Source: Anaerolineae bacterium (lineage in GTDB: Bacteria; Chloroflexota; Anaerolineae; Anaerolineales; Anaerolineaceae). From it: 14,567 nucleotides of DNA. The notes under the pieces were generated by a model. That model was not told the origin of the DNA, ran no database searches, and was given only the letters and a program-made list of their open reading frames with translations. The position numbers and the translations under genes are program-made. The stretch's first letter is position 1; the number at the start of each line of letters is the position of its first letter. Positions 7,180 to 14,567 of this stretch are shown piece after piece. Where the stretch lies: NCBI GenBank assembly GCA_016213455.1, contig JACRAG010000006.1, forward strand, positions 1 through 14,567. The letters are read 5' to 3'.

Positions 7180-9246
7180 ATGAAACGCAAATCTTGCCTC
7201 ATCCACCAGCTCATCCGATTTATCATTATCCTCAGTTGCATCCTCGTCCCCACCAGTATTTCAGGCGCGCAGGGCCCAATCGACGAAGGACCCGGCGCTA
7301 CGCCTGAAAGCCCGCCGGTTCTCCCCGAGTCACTCCTGCCGGATGTGGTTCGATCCAAGGTATATTCAGGCGGACCGGCTTTCGACAGCGGCTGGATCAG
7401 TCTGCGCCAGGATGAAAGCAAAGTGGTGGAACACAACCTGGGCGGTTCTGAAGGAACTTACGTCGTCGACATGCAATATCGCGCGCAAGGGGTGGATGGA
7501 ACTAACCTGCGCTACTATGGAGGTGTCGATTTTGGCGCCTCACCCGGCCCCGGGCATGCAGTGGATGATCGCGTTGGCGCCTATTGGCGCAGCCTGACTG
7601 CAGCCAGCATCACCGTTTACCGTCGACCGGAAGACACCTATGCTGAACAGGTGCGCATCCGCATCTGGATCGATGCCGGTCCGAATTACGATAGCGGTTG
7701 GGCCAGCCTGGCAACCGACGAGACGCGCACCTTGTCCCATAACCTGGGTGGAAGCGCCGATGATTACGTGGTGGATATGCAGTTCAAGTCAGCCGCATCC
7801 GGGATCAACCAGCGTTGCTTTGGTGGATGTGATCTGGGTGCGTTAACCACCATCGGCAGTCCGGATGACCGCCTGGGCGCCTATTGGCGCACCCTCACCA
7901 ATACCCAGATCACCATCTACCGCCGTCCCGAAGACACTTTTGCCGAACAGGTGCGCATTCGCATCTGGTTACGCCCCCAACCGACCTACGACAGCGGCTG
8001 GCGTCCCATCAATCAGAACGCCATCCTGACTCTGGCACACAATATTGGCGGATCGGCGGACGATTACCAGATCATCATGGATTTCAAAGCTGCGGATGTG
8101 AATGGGATCAACACGCGGGCTTTTGGCGGTATGGATATGGGCACAAAACCACCCATAGGGCACGGATTCGATGACCGGGTCGGCGCGTACTGGCGCTCCT
8201 TGACTGACTCAAGCATCATCGTATATCGCAGGCCCGAAGATGACTACGCGCCGCAGGTCCGCATTCGTATCTTCCGTTTCTTGAGCGTTCCTCCGCCGGA
8301 TTATGATAGCGGTTGGCGGGATCTTTCGCAGGATACGGCGCTGACCCTCACACACAACCTGGGCGGCGAAGCCGATGACTATATGGTTGACATGCTCTAC
8401 CGCAGTCCATCCGTTGACGGAATCAATCATCGCTACTTGGGCGGATCAGATTTTGGAGATTGGGTCGACATCGGCAATCCCAATGATCGGGTTGGTGCAT
8501 ATTGGCGCAGCCTGACCAGCAGCAGTATTATCATCTACCGCAGACCAGAAGATACGTATGCACCGCAAATCCGCATTCGGATCTGGAAAATGCCCAAACC
8601 CGATTATGACAGTGACTGGGTTGCCAAAGCGCCCGGCGAAGCAGCCACCACCCTCAACCATAACCTGGGTGGAGATTATCAGAATGATTACCTGGTGTAC
8701 TTCGATTACAAAAATGCGACAGACGGGATAAACCAGCGTTATTATGGCGGCGCCGATTTCGGCACGTTGTCTTTCAGTGGAGCCGCCAATAACGATCGCA
8801 CCGGAGCATTCTGGCATCAGCTCACCAACACAACGGCAAAAATTTACCGGCGTCCCGAGGATATCTATGCCGAGCAGCTGCGCCTGCGCATCTGGCGCAT
8901 CCATCCGCCCGATTACAACAGCGGCTGGATCTCGCTCAACAAAAACCAGGCGATCACACTCAATCACAACCTGGGTGATTTACCTGGAGCTTACCTGATG
9001 CAAATGCTGCAGTGGGATACCAACTCGGAGAACAGCCTCAACCATCGTCATTATGGCGGCGCCGATTTCGGCAACCTCCCGCCCGCAGGTATACCGGAGA
9101 ACGCCCGGGTGGGCAGTTATTGGCGCAGTCTGACCGCGCAGTCGGTCGCAGTCTACCGCCGCCCGGATGATGAATATGCCGATTACGTGATGGTGCGTAT
9201 CTGGGATTTGACCCGCAAGACCTATTTGCCGGTGATCAATCGTTAG
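7180..9246 (+). CDS. Secreted protein of six tandem ~100-residue DSGW/HNLGG/YRRPED repeats
   Basis: This 688-residue protein has a signal peptide: basic MKRK start, hydrophobic core at 14-27 and a probable cleavage after SGA (residue 30). A short Pro/Glu-rich linker follows, then six tandem repeats to the C-terminus. Each repeat runs: (Y/F)DSGW, a Leu-rich strand, HNLGG, an alternating hydrophobic strand, GINxRYYGGxDFG, DRxGAYWRSLT, then IYRRPEDxYAxQxRIRIW. The alternating pattern suggests an all-beta domain. The DSGW start and RIRIW end loosely recall H-type lectin modules, but I cannot confirm that. No catalytic motif is visible; carbohydrate or surface binding is a guess. The chain ends TYLPVINR. 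I chose ATG 7180 over an in-frame TTG at 7162 because it gives a clean signal peptide and GGGAGG stands just ahead (7171-7176), although the 3-base spacing is tight. Confidence 0.88.
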   Translation: MKRKSCLIHQLIRFIIILSCILVPTSISGAQGPIDEGPGATPESPPVLPESLLPDVVRSKVYSGGPAFDSGWISLRQDESKVVEHNLGGSEGTYVVDMQYRAQGVDGTNLRYYGGVDFGASPGPGHAVDDRVGAYWRSLTAASITVYRRPEDTYAEQVRIRIWIDAGPNYDSGWASLATDETRTLSHNLGGSADDYVVDMQFKSAASGINQRCFGGCDLGALTTIGSPDDRLGAYWRTLTNTQITIYRRPEDTFAEQVRIRIWLRPQPTYDSGWRPINQNAILTLAHNIGGSADDYQIIMDFKAADVNGINTRAFGGMDMGTKPPIGHGFDDRVGAYWRSLTDSSIIVYRRPEDDYAPQVRIRIFRFLSVPPPDYDSGWRDLSQDTALTLTHNLGGEADDYMVDMLYRSPSVDGINHRYLGGSDFGDWVDIGNPNDRVGAYWRSLTSSSIIIYRRPEDTYAPQIRIRIWKMPKPDYDSDWVAKAPGEAATTLNHNLGGDYQNDYLVYFDYKNATDGINQRYYGGADFGTLSFSGAANNDRTGAFWHQLTNTTAKIYRRPEDIYAEQLRLRIWRIHPPDYNSGWISLNKNQAITLNHNLGDLPGAYLMQMLQWDTNSENSLNHRHYGGADFGNLPPAGIPENARVGSYWRSLTAQSVAVYRRPDDEYADYVMVRIWDLTRKTYLPVINR
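7381..9216 (+). repeat. Six tandem coding repeats, period about 300-315 bases
   Basis: Repeat units begin at the (Y/F)DSGW or equivalent codon at 7381, 7687, 7987, 8302, 8605 and 8914, so unit lengths are 306, 300, 315, 303 and 309 bases, with the last ending near 9216. Units 1-4 are most alike, especially in the 3' third (GAYWRSLT through RIRIW). Unit 5 has DSDW and longer loops, and unit 6 is the most diverged. Length differences are whole codons located at the unit borders and loops, indicating duplication of a folded domain. Confidence 0.9.
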
Positions 9247-9272
9247 CAAACGCAGTGCCCACACCTTAAGAT

Positions 9273-9327
9273 CCGGAACGTGCAGGCGACAAGTTAGCCC
9301 AGATCGCCTGTGCGTTCCGGCTGTTTT
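9273..9327 (+). terminator. Strong hairpin terminator between convergent genes
   Basis: Positions 9273-9289 pair with 9304-9320 as a 17-bp stem with two G-T wobbles and a 14-base loop, followed by TGTTTT. It ends the repeat-protein transcript. The converging phosphotransferase gene stops at 9352, so the same stem may terminate from the other side, though the T-run there is poor. Confidence 0.75.
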
Positions 9328-9351
9328 GGGAAAAACCACCCCAACCAGCCA

Positions 9352-10131
9352 TCACGCCAGCGCCGCCTGGAAAATTGGGAGATGTTCCGACAGATAGCCC
9401 GCGTCGCACAGATAGATCTGCAGGTGGCCTTCATCGATGTTGGCCTGCATACGTTCATCCCCTGCTGCCGCGCCCCGGATCAAAAAATCCGCCATCGATG
9501 CGATGCGCGCCTGCATAATCCCCACAAGCGCTTCACGGTCCTGCAGACCGTATTCATCGCAAAACAACCTCACCCGTCGGGCCTGCTCAGCCACCGAGCC
9601 AAAGCTTTCCGGGTTGGTCGGATGCATGACCGGCGCAAAACGGTAGAGCGCATACGCCAGGTCCCAGGCCCGGCTGCCGGCATGGGCATGGTCGAAGTCA
9701 ATCACCCCCACCAGCCGGCTTTGAGCGAACACACAGTTGTACGGGGCAAAATCGCCGTGACAGATCACCTCCACCGGCTCGCGCACAGGCGCCTGCCAGC
9801 CTCCGCGCCAATCCGAGGCAACCCCGGCGGTCGCGTCGTGGATGCGGCGCAGCAGCCGCGCCGCCGAAGCCAGCACATCGTCACCGCGCAGCTCCGGGGT
9901 CAGCACATGCGCAACCGCTCCCGGGATGAAGGAAAGCACCTCGCGTCCCTGTTCATCAAAACCCAGCGGTTGGGGCACTTCCACAATCCCCGCCTCACGC
10001 AGGCGCGCCAGCAGGCGCTGCACCTGCGCAGACCAGGGCTGCGCCGCGCGGCGCACTGTGTCACCCACCCGCGTGACGGCAGACATATTCCCACCTTCCA
10101 ATTTTTGTTCAGGTTCGTTCATCAAACTCAT
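9352..10131 (-). CDS. APH/choline-kinase-fold phosphotransferase
   Basis: This 259-residue protein has the aminoglycoside-phosphotransferase-like kinase fold. A compact N-lobe (about 13-70, with GGNMSAVTRVGDTVRR and REVLSFIPG) leads to the catalytic loop HGDFAPYN (125-132), where D127 is the expected base and N132 a metal ligand. The metal-binding motif VIDFDHA (143-149, D145) follows. It is a cytosolic kinase of a small-molecule hydroxyl, by family precedent. The short N-lobe resembles the general phosphotransferase group found in many bacteria rather than a known aminoglycoside resistance enzyme, so no resistance claim is justified. The start is uncertain: ATGs at 10131 and 10122 are both plausible and neither has a good ribosome binding site. 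It lies 85 bases downstream of the diguanylate cyclase with no terminator between, so co-transcription is possible. Confidence 0.88.
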   Translation of the reverse strand: MSLMNEPEQKLEGGNMSAVTRVGDTVRRAAQPWSAQVQRLLARLREAGIVEVPQPLGFDEQGREVLSFIPGAVAHVLTPELRGDDVLASAARLLRRIHDATAGVASDWRGGWQAPVREPVEVICHGDFAPYNCVFAQSRLVGVIDFDHAHAGSRAWDLAYALYRFAPVMHPTNPESFGSVAEQARRVRLFCDEYGLQDREALVGIMQARIASMADFLIRGAAAGDERMQANIDEGHLQIYLCDAGYLSEHLPIFQAALA

Positions 10132-10216
10132 CTCGAGAGGAAATTCATGAATTCAACCAGCTCACCAACTGCCCGCAGCCAATCGTCAAAACCCAGAGAC
10201 CATCGGATCGACGGAT

Positions 10217-11224
10217 CTAGGTGACCGCCGGAACGCTTTGCTTGTAATGGTAAACCCGGTTTCGTCCGTGCGCCTTTGCCAGCAAGAGCGCCTGGTCAGC
10301 CTGCTGCATCGCCTGGACTGCCAGGATCAAAAAATCATCCTGCTCATTCGGGGACATCGTGGTCAGCCCCACACTGATGGTGATCGCATAGGGATTTCCT
10401 TGCAGATCTTGAATCTTGGACCGCACCCGCTCCCCCACAACCAGACCTTGGGTCTGGTCTGTCCGCGGAAGGACGACCACAAATTCATCCCCACCGACAC
10501 GCGCAAGAAAATCATTCTCCCTTACCGCGCCTTGAAGCGCCTGAGCCGTCAAGATCAATGCCCGATCACCCTGCGCATGTCCGTGGATGTCATTAATCAG
10601 CTTGAGCTGGTCCAAATCGATCAGCATCAGCGAAAGTTCTTCTTTCAATCGGCGTGCATTGGAAATACTCCAGGGCAAATGAGCATCAAAAGCCCGCCGG
10701 TTATACAGGTTGGTCAATCCATCCCGCGTTGCCAGACTCTCCAACTCTTCATTCAACAGGCGCAGTTTTTCGGCCTGCTTCTTCAATTCCATTTCCGCGT
10801 TTTTTAAATCGGTGATGTCATTATGCGCGCCCAACATCCGGATGGGCTTGCCGGAACTGTCACGGATGGCAATCCCCCGGCAGCGCACCCACACTGTGGA
10901 GCCGTTTTTATGGGTATAGCGGACAATCTGATCGTATGGATGCTTGGGGTCCGCACAATGATCATTAAAATTTTTGAGCGCCACCTGGAGATCGTCCGGG
11001 TTGATCAGATCCTGCCATTCGCTCGCCAGGTGCTTTTTATCTTCTGGATCGTAACCCAACACCTGCCAGAAGCGCGGACTCAGCCATTCCACCGCAGGGT
11101 CTTCAAGATCCCAATACCAGATACCATCCAGGGATCCCTCCTGGAGAAACTCAAAAATCGCCGGGTCGCTTCGCACCAAACCATAGAGTTCCTTCATTAA
11201 GTAATGGCCGGTTTGATCTTCCAT
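10217..11224 (-). CDS. PAS-GGDEF diguanylate cyclase
   Basis: This 335-residue protein joins a PAS/PAC sensor (about 25-137, with GIWYWDL near the start and GAHNDITDLK at the end) through a coiled-coil helix (about 138-165) to a GGDEF domain (about 165-328). The catalytic motif GGDEF is intact (244-248), as is the DGLTNLYNRR entry motif (168-177). The inhibitory site RxxD is present as REND (235-238), five residues ahead of GGDEF, so product inhibition by c-di-GMP is expected. It should make c-di-GMP from GTP. There is no transmembrane segment, so the PAS domain senses a cytosolic signal. No heme- or flavin-specific motif is recognisable. AGGAAGGG precedes ATG by 8 bases (11240-11233). It sits upstream of the APH-like kinase gene. 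Confidence 0.94.
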   Translation of the reverse strand: MEDQTGHYLMKELYGLVRSDPAIFEFLQEGSLDGIWYWDLEDPAVEWLSPRFWQVLGYDPEDKKHLASEWQDLINPDDLQVALKNFNDHCADPKHPYDQIVRYTHKNGSTVWVRCRGIAIRDSSGKPIRMLGAHNDITDLKNAEMELKKQAEKLRLLNEELESLATRDGLTNLYNRRAFDAHLPWSISNARRLKEELSLMLIDLDQLKLINDIHGHAQGDRALILTAQALQGAVRENDFLARVGGDEFVVVLPRTDQTQGLVVGERVRSKIQDLQGNPYAITISVGLTTMSPNEQDDFLILAVQAMQQADQALLLAKAHGRNRVYHYKQSVPAVT

Positions 11225-11530
11225 CGGGATTACCCTTCCTAAAAAATAAATATGGATGGACCGCTATTGGAAGATTACATTATCCCACACAACCATTAAC
11301 TCCGGTAAACATCTTAAAATTACACAACGAAGCCGAACATTAACAACATTGCCTCCCATCCCGTGGGATTGGGAAAACCAAGAGGTTTGGAGAGGTTTGC
11401 GGCATTTTCTGCCGCTAACCATCTCCAATCACTTTTTTCTCCCCGCCCCTGGCCCACTGCCGAAGAATCGCCCAACACCAACCCTTCCGGGATTGAGGCG
11501 ACCAGATGAAGAAACGCAGATGCAGGCAGA
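11225..11530. other. Intergenic stretch upstream of the diguanylate cyclase
   Basis: About 306 bases with no gene I can support. A minus-strand GATAAT near 11288-11283 could be a -10 box for the cyclase, without a clear -35 box. A perfect ATCCC-GT-GGGAT palindrome sits at 11358-11369, a tandem AGAGGTTTG repeat at 11381-11399, and a GCGGCA-TTTTC-TGCCGC hairpin at 11399-11415. None has a T-tract in the transcribed sense, so the acylase gene lacks an obvious intrinsic terminator. Confidence 0.45.
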
Positions 11531-14089
11531 TTACGGCGTCAAAACAAGATGCCCCGCTGCATCTTGCAGAATCACCTGTGTGTCCCACAACATCGGGTAA
11601 TACTGGTTGCCCGCCCACAGCGGCGCCATATCCGCATAATGTGGGTGATAGGCATGACCGGACTGCCCGGTGGTATGAACGGTGACCGATTGGTTCAGGT
11701 TGCTCCAGTCCACAATCATGCGCATGGACGGCAGCCAGTTGGTCTCATAACCGTCGACCACCGACCAGCCCGTGGCGTTGACAATGCCTTCTCCACCGCC
11801 GGTCGGGAAAGGCCCGCGGTTGAGCAGGTTTTCAATCGGCGCCACCCCCGACTCACCCAACGTCTGGTTGCGGAACGTGGCGGCATGCAGATCACCCCAG
11901 CGCCACTGCGCCGGGTCACGGCCCAACGTCTTTTCCAGTTCAGACACCGCCTCGGCGAAAGATTTGTTGAGCATATCCTCGCGGCTTTCCACCATCTCCG
12001 GCGTAGCCTGGTCATCCCACCAGGTGCTGTCTGCAGTCAGGCGGCGCATGATTTCATTCCAGCGCGAACCGCCGTCCGGCCAATATCGTTCGGGCAGTTC
12101 GTCATTGAAAGTATTTTGCAGCAGATGCCGCCAGAAAGAAGCGAAAACTGCCGCAGCCGGCGAGTCCGCCCGGGCCTGGTAATCCCACTTCAACAACAAA
12201 TCCATGGCGACAGCCTGGTTTGGGCTGGCTGCCTTGAAGTTCATCTGCGCCAGAAGCGGCACATACACCGGCCCATTGGCATCCAGGGCGTCTGCCTGCA
12301 TGCGCTGGATCGTGGCAACATCCACCTGGCCCGCTGCGCCTTGGATCATCTGTGTGATGCGGTTGGCACGGAAACCATAGTCCCAATCGGTGGTGATCAG
12401 GTAGGGATAATTGCGCGGCGGAACCTGGTTGTTGGCGGTGACAATATACCCCTCGGCAGGATTGAACAGGTAGGGCAGCTGCTCGAAGGGAATGGTTCCG
12501 ATCCATTCATAATCATCCGTCCAGCCCGGCACCGGGAAGCGCCCGTCGCCTTTGGCGCGAATGGGAATGTCGCCCGGCATCTGGTAACCGATATTGCCCT
12601 CCACATCGGCGTAGATCAGGTTCTGCGCCGGGACATGAAATGCCCGCGCCGCCGAGCGGAAATCTTCCCAGTTCTGCGCGCGGTTGAGGCCCCAGATGGA
12701 TTCAAACGGCGTCGAGGGGCTGAGTGCAGTCCATTTCAACGCGATCACATACGCTTCAGGCAGATCGACCCCCGCGCGCTCTTTGAAGGGTTGAAAATCC
12801 TGATCATCCCCCTGATCCATCAAAGGACCATACGTTTCAGAGATCACCGGGCCGTGGCGGGTGGACCGCACGCGAAGGGTCACCGGGTCACCGCCCGCCA
12901 CCTGGATCGTCTCGGTGCGGGTTTCAAAGTCCACCCAGGCGCCGTTGACCTCATACTGGTTTGGGTTTTCCGGATTCACGCGCTCAATATACAGGTCCAT
13001 CACGTCCGGTCCGACGTTGGTGAAACCCCAAGAAATGCGGTCATTGTGACCAATGACCACGCCGGGCACGCCCGCGAAGGTAAAACCAGCCACATCATAC
13101 GGGCAGTCCGCATTCTTCGGCTGGCAGTGCAGGCTGAGCTGGTACCAGATGGATGGCATTTGAATGCCGAGATGCGGGTCATTGGCCAGGATGGGTTGAC
13201 CGGTGGCCGTCAGTTTTCCCGAGACCGCCCAGGAGTTCGAACCGATGCCATCGCCTTTGCGTCCGAGCACGGGGTCCAGCAGCGCGGTGTTGCGTTCAAC
13301 ACCCAGCAGCGCCTGTTCCGGCAGGTCAAATTGGGCAACATCCCCGGCCTCCGGCGCGCGAGTCACGCCGCCATCGAACTGGTTGACAATCACCGGGTGA
13401 TCTTCCGGATAGGGCGGGAAGAGTTCCGCAATCTGCGCGGCGGAAAGCGTCTTGAGCAGCACGGCGCGTTCGATTTCCTCGCCCATGTTGCCGCGCAGGT
13501 CCCAGGCCATCGCCTTGCCCCACGTCAGGCTGTCCACAGGCGCCCACGGCTGAATAACATAATCCGGACTGAGCAACTTCAAAATGGCATATTCCAGGCT
13601 GACTGCCGCGCCGGTATGGTCTTTCAGGTAAGCATTGACGCCATCGGTGTAAGATTGCAGGATGGCGCGCGCCTGCGGGTCGAGTTGATCCCATTCAGCC
13701 TCGGCGGTTTGGCGCCAGCCCAGCGTGCGCAGGAAAGCGTCGGTTTCGAGCTGAGCACTGCCGAACATTTCCGAAAGCCGGCCCGAGCCGATGTGCCGCC
13801 AGGCATCCATCTGCCAGAACCGGTCCTGGGCATGCACAAATCCCTGCGCGAAAAACAGGTCGTGCGGCGTGCTGGCGTAGATGTGCGGGATGCCCATCGC
13901 GTCGCGATAGATGTTCACTGCCGCGTCCAATCCATCCGCCTGAATTTCCCCGTCAACTTGCGGGAAGGACTGCGGCGCAACCGTATTGGGCAGGTAGCGC
14001 AGTAAATAAAAAGCGCCGCCTGAACCGGCGACAATCGCTAGAATGACAACGACCAGCAGTGCATTCACCAGAATCCGGCGCAACTTCAT
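11531..14089 (-). CDS. Penicillin acylase family N-terminal-nucleophile hydrolase, membrane-anchored
   Basis: This 852-residue precursor starts with a basic stretch and one hydrophobic helix (about 6-30), either an uncleaved anchor or a signal peptide, so it acts outside the cytoplasm. The alpha region (about 55-235) includes GIPHIYA and AQGFVHAQDRFWQMD (66-72, 81-95). After a variable spacer (about 239-283) comes GIGSNSWAVSG. Family precedent gives autocleavage between G283 and S284, exposing S284 as the beta-chain nucleophile. Beta-chain motifs IGHNDRISWGFTNVGPD (346-362) and a C-terminal GQSGHAYHPHYAD are present. Length matches the family. Members cleave amide bonds in beta-lactams, N-acyl-homoserine lactones, or other acylated amines; the substrate is not readable here. 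I chose ATG 14089 because GGAGGG is 7 bases ahead (14102-14097); an in-frame TTG five codons upstream lies at that site itself. A TATAGT box at about 14134-14129 may be its -10. Confidence 0.95.
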   Translation of the reverse strand: MKLRRILVNALLVVVILAIVAGSGGAFYLLRYLPNTVAPQSFPQVDGEIQADGLDAAVNIYRDAMGIPHIYASTPHDLFFAQGFVHAQDRFWQMDAWRHIGSGRLSEMFGSAQLETDAFLRTLGWRQTAEAEWDQLDPQARAILQSYTDGVNAYLKDHTGAAVSLEYAILKLLSPDYVIQPWAPVDSLTWGKAMAWDLRGNMGEEIERAVLLKTLSAAQIAELFPPYPEDHPVIVNQFDGGVTRAPEAGDVAQFDLPEQALLGVERNTALLDPVLGRKGDGIGSNSWAVSGKLTATGQPILANDPHLGIQMPSIWYQLSLHCQPKNADCPYDVAGFTFAGVPGVVIGHNDRISWGFTNVGPDVMDLYIERVNPENPNQYEVNGAWVDFETRTETIQVAGGDPVTLRVRSTRHGPVISETYGPLMDQGDDQDFQPFKERAGVDLPEAYVIALKWTALSPSTPFESIWGLNRAQNWEDFRSAARAFHVPAQNLIYADVEGNIGYQMPGDIPIRAKGDGRFPVPGWTDDYEWIGTIPFEQLPYLFNPAEGYIVTANNQVPPRNYPYLITTDWDYGFRANRITQMIQGAAGQVDVATIQRMQADALDANGPVYVPLLAQMNFKAASPNQAVAMDLLLKWDYQARADSPAAAVFASFWRHLLQNTFNDELPERYWPDGGSRWNEIMRRLTADSTWWDDQATPEMVESREDMLNKSFAEAVSELEKTLGRDPAQWRWGDLHAATFRNQTLGESGVAPIENLLNRGPFPTGGGEGIVNATGWSVVDGYETNWLPSMRMIVDWSNLNQSVTVHTTGQSGHAYHPHYADMAPLWAGNQYYPMLWDTQVILQDAAGHLVLTP

Positions 14090-14145
14090 GGGTGATCCCT
14101 CCAAACAAAGGCTGATTATTTATCAGAACTATATTTGCCCCCGCC

Positions 14146-14166
14146 CATTCCAATGAGATTGGGATG
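14146..14166. repeat. Imperfect palindrome upstream of the penicillin acylase gene
   Basis: CATTCCAAT and ATTGGGATG form 9-bp arms around GAG with one G-T wobble. It lies 5' of the tentative -10 box of the acylase gene, so it may be a regulator site. The evidence is position and symmetry only. Confidence 0.3.
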
Positions 14167-14237
14167 AGTCAATGAACCATCTGGCATTAACCCCCCCACA
14201 GGGTGGGTTGGTTACGCGGTGATCCAACCCGGGTGAG

Positions 14238-14276
14238 ATTTAACAAACGCCGCGCATTGCGTTGCAATGCGCGGCG
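14238..14276 (-). terminator. Perfect 13-bp hairpin terminator of the right-edge gene
   Basis: CGCCGCGCATTGC (14248-14260) and GCAATGCGCGGCG (14264-14276) pair perfectly around a 3-base loop. Read leftward, TTTGTTAAAT follows the stem. It lies about 65 bases after the stop of the gene at the right edge and ahead of the acylase gene, separating the two transcription units. Confidence 0.85.
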
Positions 14277-14339
14277 CATATCACCTATGGATCAATCCTG
14301 ACTGCCCCTCGATTGGCAATCCACGCAGCCGGGGAACGG

Positions 14340-14567
14340 CTATTTCAATCCTTCGATCACCTTCAACAACTCATCTTTGTATCGTTTGCCCGGCTCGCCG
14401 GCGTTGCGGAACAGATTGAAATACAATCCGCCGTCCATCCATTCCAACTGCTCGGTCGGGTCGTTGAAACGGTACACCACCTGCAATTCACCAACAGGAA
14501 CCACCTCACACGCGGCGCCGGCGGCTGGATCGCAGGAAGTGGCCGCATATGCCGGGGCTTTGGCAAA
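14340..14567 (-). CDS. C-terminal fragment of an unrecognised protein (partial)
   Basis: The last 75 residues of a leftward gene are visible, open at the right edge and ending in TAG. The fragment includes two cysteines nine residues apart in SCDPAAGAAC (11-20) and a strand-like ELQVVYRF. It continues with LEWMDGGLYFNLFRNAGEPG and a charged helix ending KVIEGLK. A cysteine pair and mixed strands before a terminal helix fit an extracytoplasmic beta-rich domain, but the start is not in view and I do not recognise the family. The frame is supported by continuous coding to the edge and by the well-placed terminator downstream. Confidence 0.7.
   Translation of the reverse strand, partial: FAKAPAYAATSCDPAAGAACEVVPVGELQVVYRFNDPTEQLEWMDGGLYFNLFRNAGEPGKRYKDELLKVIEGLK

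Noticed and set aside
7381..9216. CRISPR-like or satellite DNA repeat
   Set aside because: The period is about 300 bases, in frame and conserved at the protein level, so it is tandem domain duplication in a coding gene.
9352..10131. Aminoglycoside resistance gene
   Set aside because: The kinase has the APH fold motifs, but these are shared by many phosphotransferases of other small molecules. No feature specific to a known resistance enzyme is visible.
9310..10224. Plus-strand open frame of 304 codons opposite the APH-like kinase
   Set aside because: It is antisense to a gene with intact kinase motifs, its start overlaps the terminator stem, and its composition is Arg/His-rich with no domain.
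11399..11415. GCGGCA-TTTTC-TGCCGC hairpin as a terminator
   Set aside because: The stem is only 6 bp and no T-run follows in either direction of possible transcription.
11549..14005. Very long open frame (818 codons) on the plus strand opposite the penicillin acylase gene
   Set aside because: It is exactly antisense to a gene with clear family motifs. Its protein is rich in Arg, His and Pro with no recognisable domain, which is typical of an antisense shadow in GC-rich coding DNA. There is no ribosome binding site of note.
14102..14104. TTG as an upstream start for the penicillin acylase
   Set aside because: The TTG abuts the GGAGGG ribosome binding site that serves ATG 14089 with ideal spacing.
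14189..14209. AACCCCCCC/GGGTGGGTT hairpin upstream of the acylase gene
   Set aside because: It is a low-complexity C/G run with a mismatch. The perfect hairpin at 14248-14276 already explains termination there.

Overview
The window looks like bacterial chromosome of moderately high GC with dense, short-spaced genes. A Chloroflexota (Anaerolineae-like) host is my best guess. The clue is a secreted repeat protein ending in a YLPV-type C-terminus, which I associate with that phylum from memory. No rRNA, tRNA or marker gene fixes the assignment. I see no insertion sequence, CRISPR array, tRNA or phage gene.

Region 1 (1-6823) is a divergent regulator/operon unit. A TetR-family repressor (6212-6823, +) faces a leftward operon of three genes joined by two 4-base ATGA overlaps. 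The first gene is an 881-residue phosphotransferase with the domain order of rifampicin phosphotransferase (ATP-grasp, helical middle, C-terminal phosphohistidine domain). The other two are the halves of a heterodimeric ABC exporter: a 743-residue subunit with a degenerate nucleotide site, then a second subunit cut by the window edge. The intergenic region has a consensus leftward promoter and a good rightward promoter facing each other, with start sites about one base apart and two near-central palindromes placed like repressor operators. The layout suggests a ligand-induced module that phosphorylates a small molecule and exports the same or a related compound. This is the most interesting system in the window.

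Region 2 (6824-9327) holds a gene-poor spacer and a secreted 688-residue protein made almost entirely of six tandem repeats of about 100 residues. A hairpin lies just before its ribosome binding site and a strong hairpin terminator follows it.

Region 3 (9352-11224) reads leftward: a PAS-GGDEF diguanylate cyclase with intact active and inhibitory sites, then an APH/choline-kinase-like phosphotransferase about 85 bases downstream.

Region 4 (11225-14567) reads leftward: the C-terminal end of an unrecognised protein at the right edge, a perfect 13-bp hairpin terminator, then a membrane-anchored penicillin-acylase-family Ntn hydrolase. Several enzymes belong to families known for antibiotic chemistry (RPH-like kinase, APH-like kinase, penicillin acylase, multidrug-type exporter). 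Only the first operon shows a genetic link between such genes; the others may have unrelated substrates.
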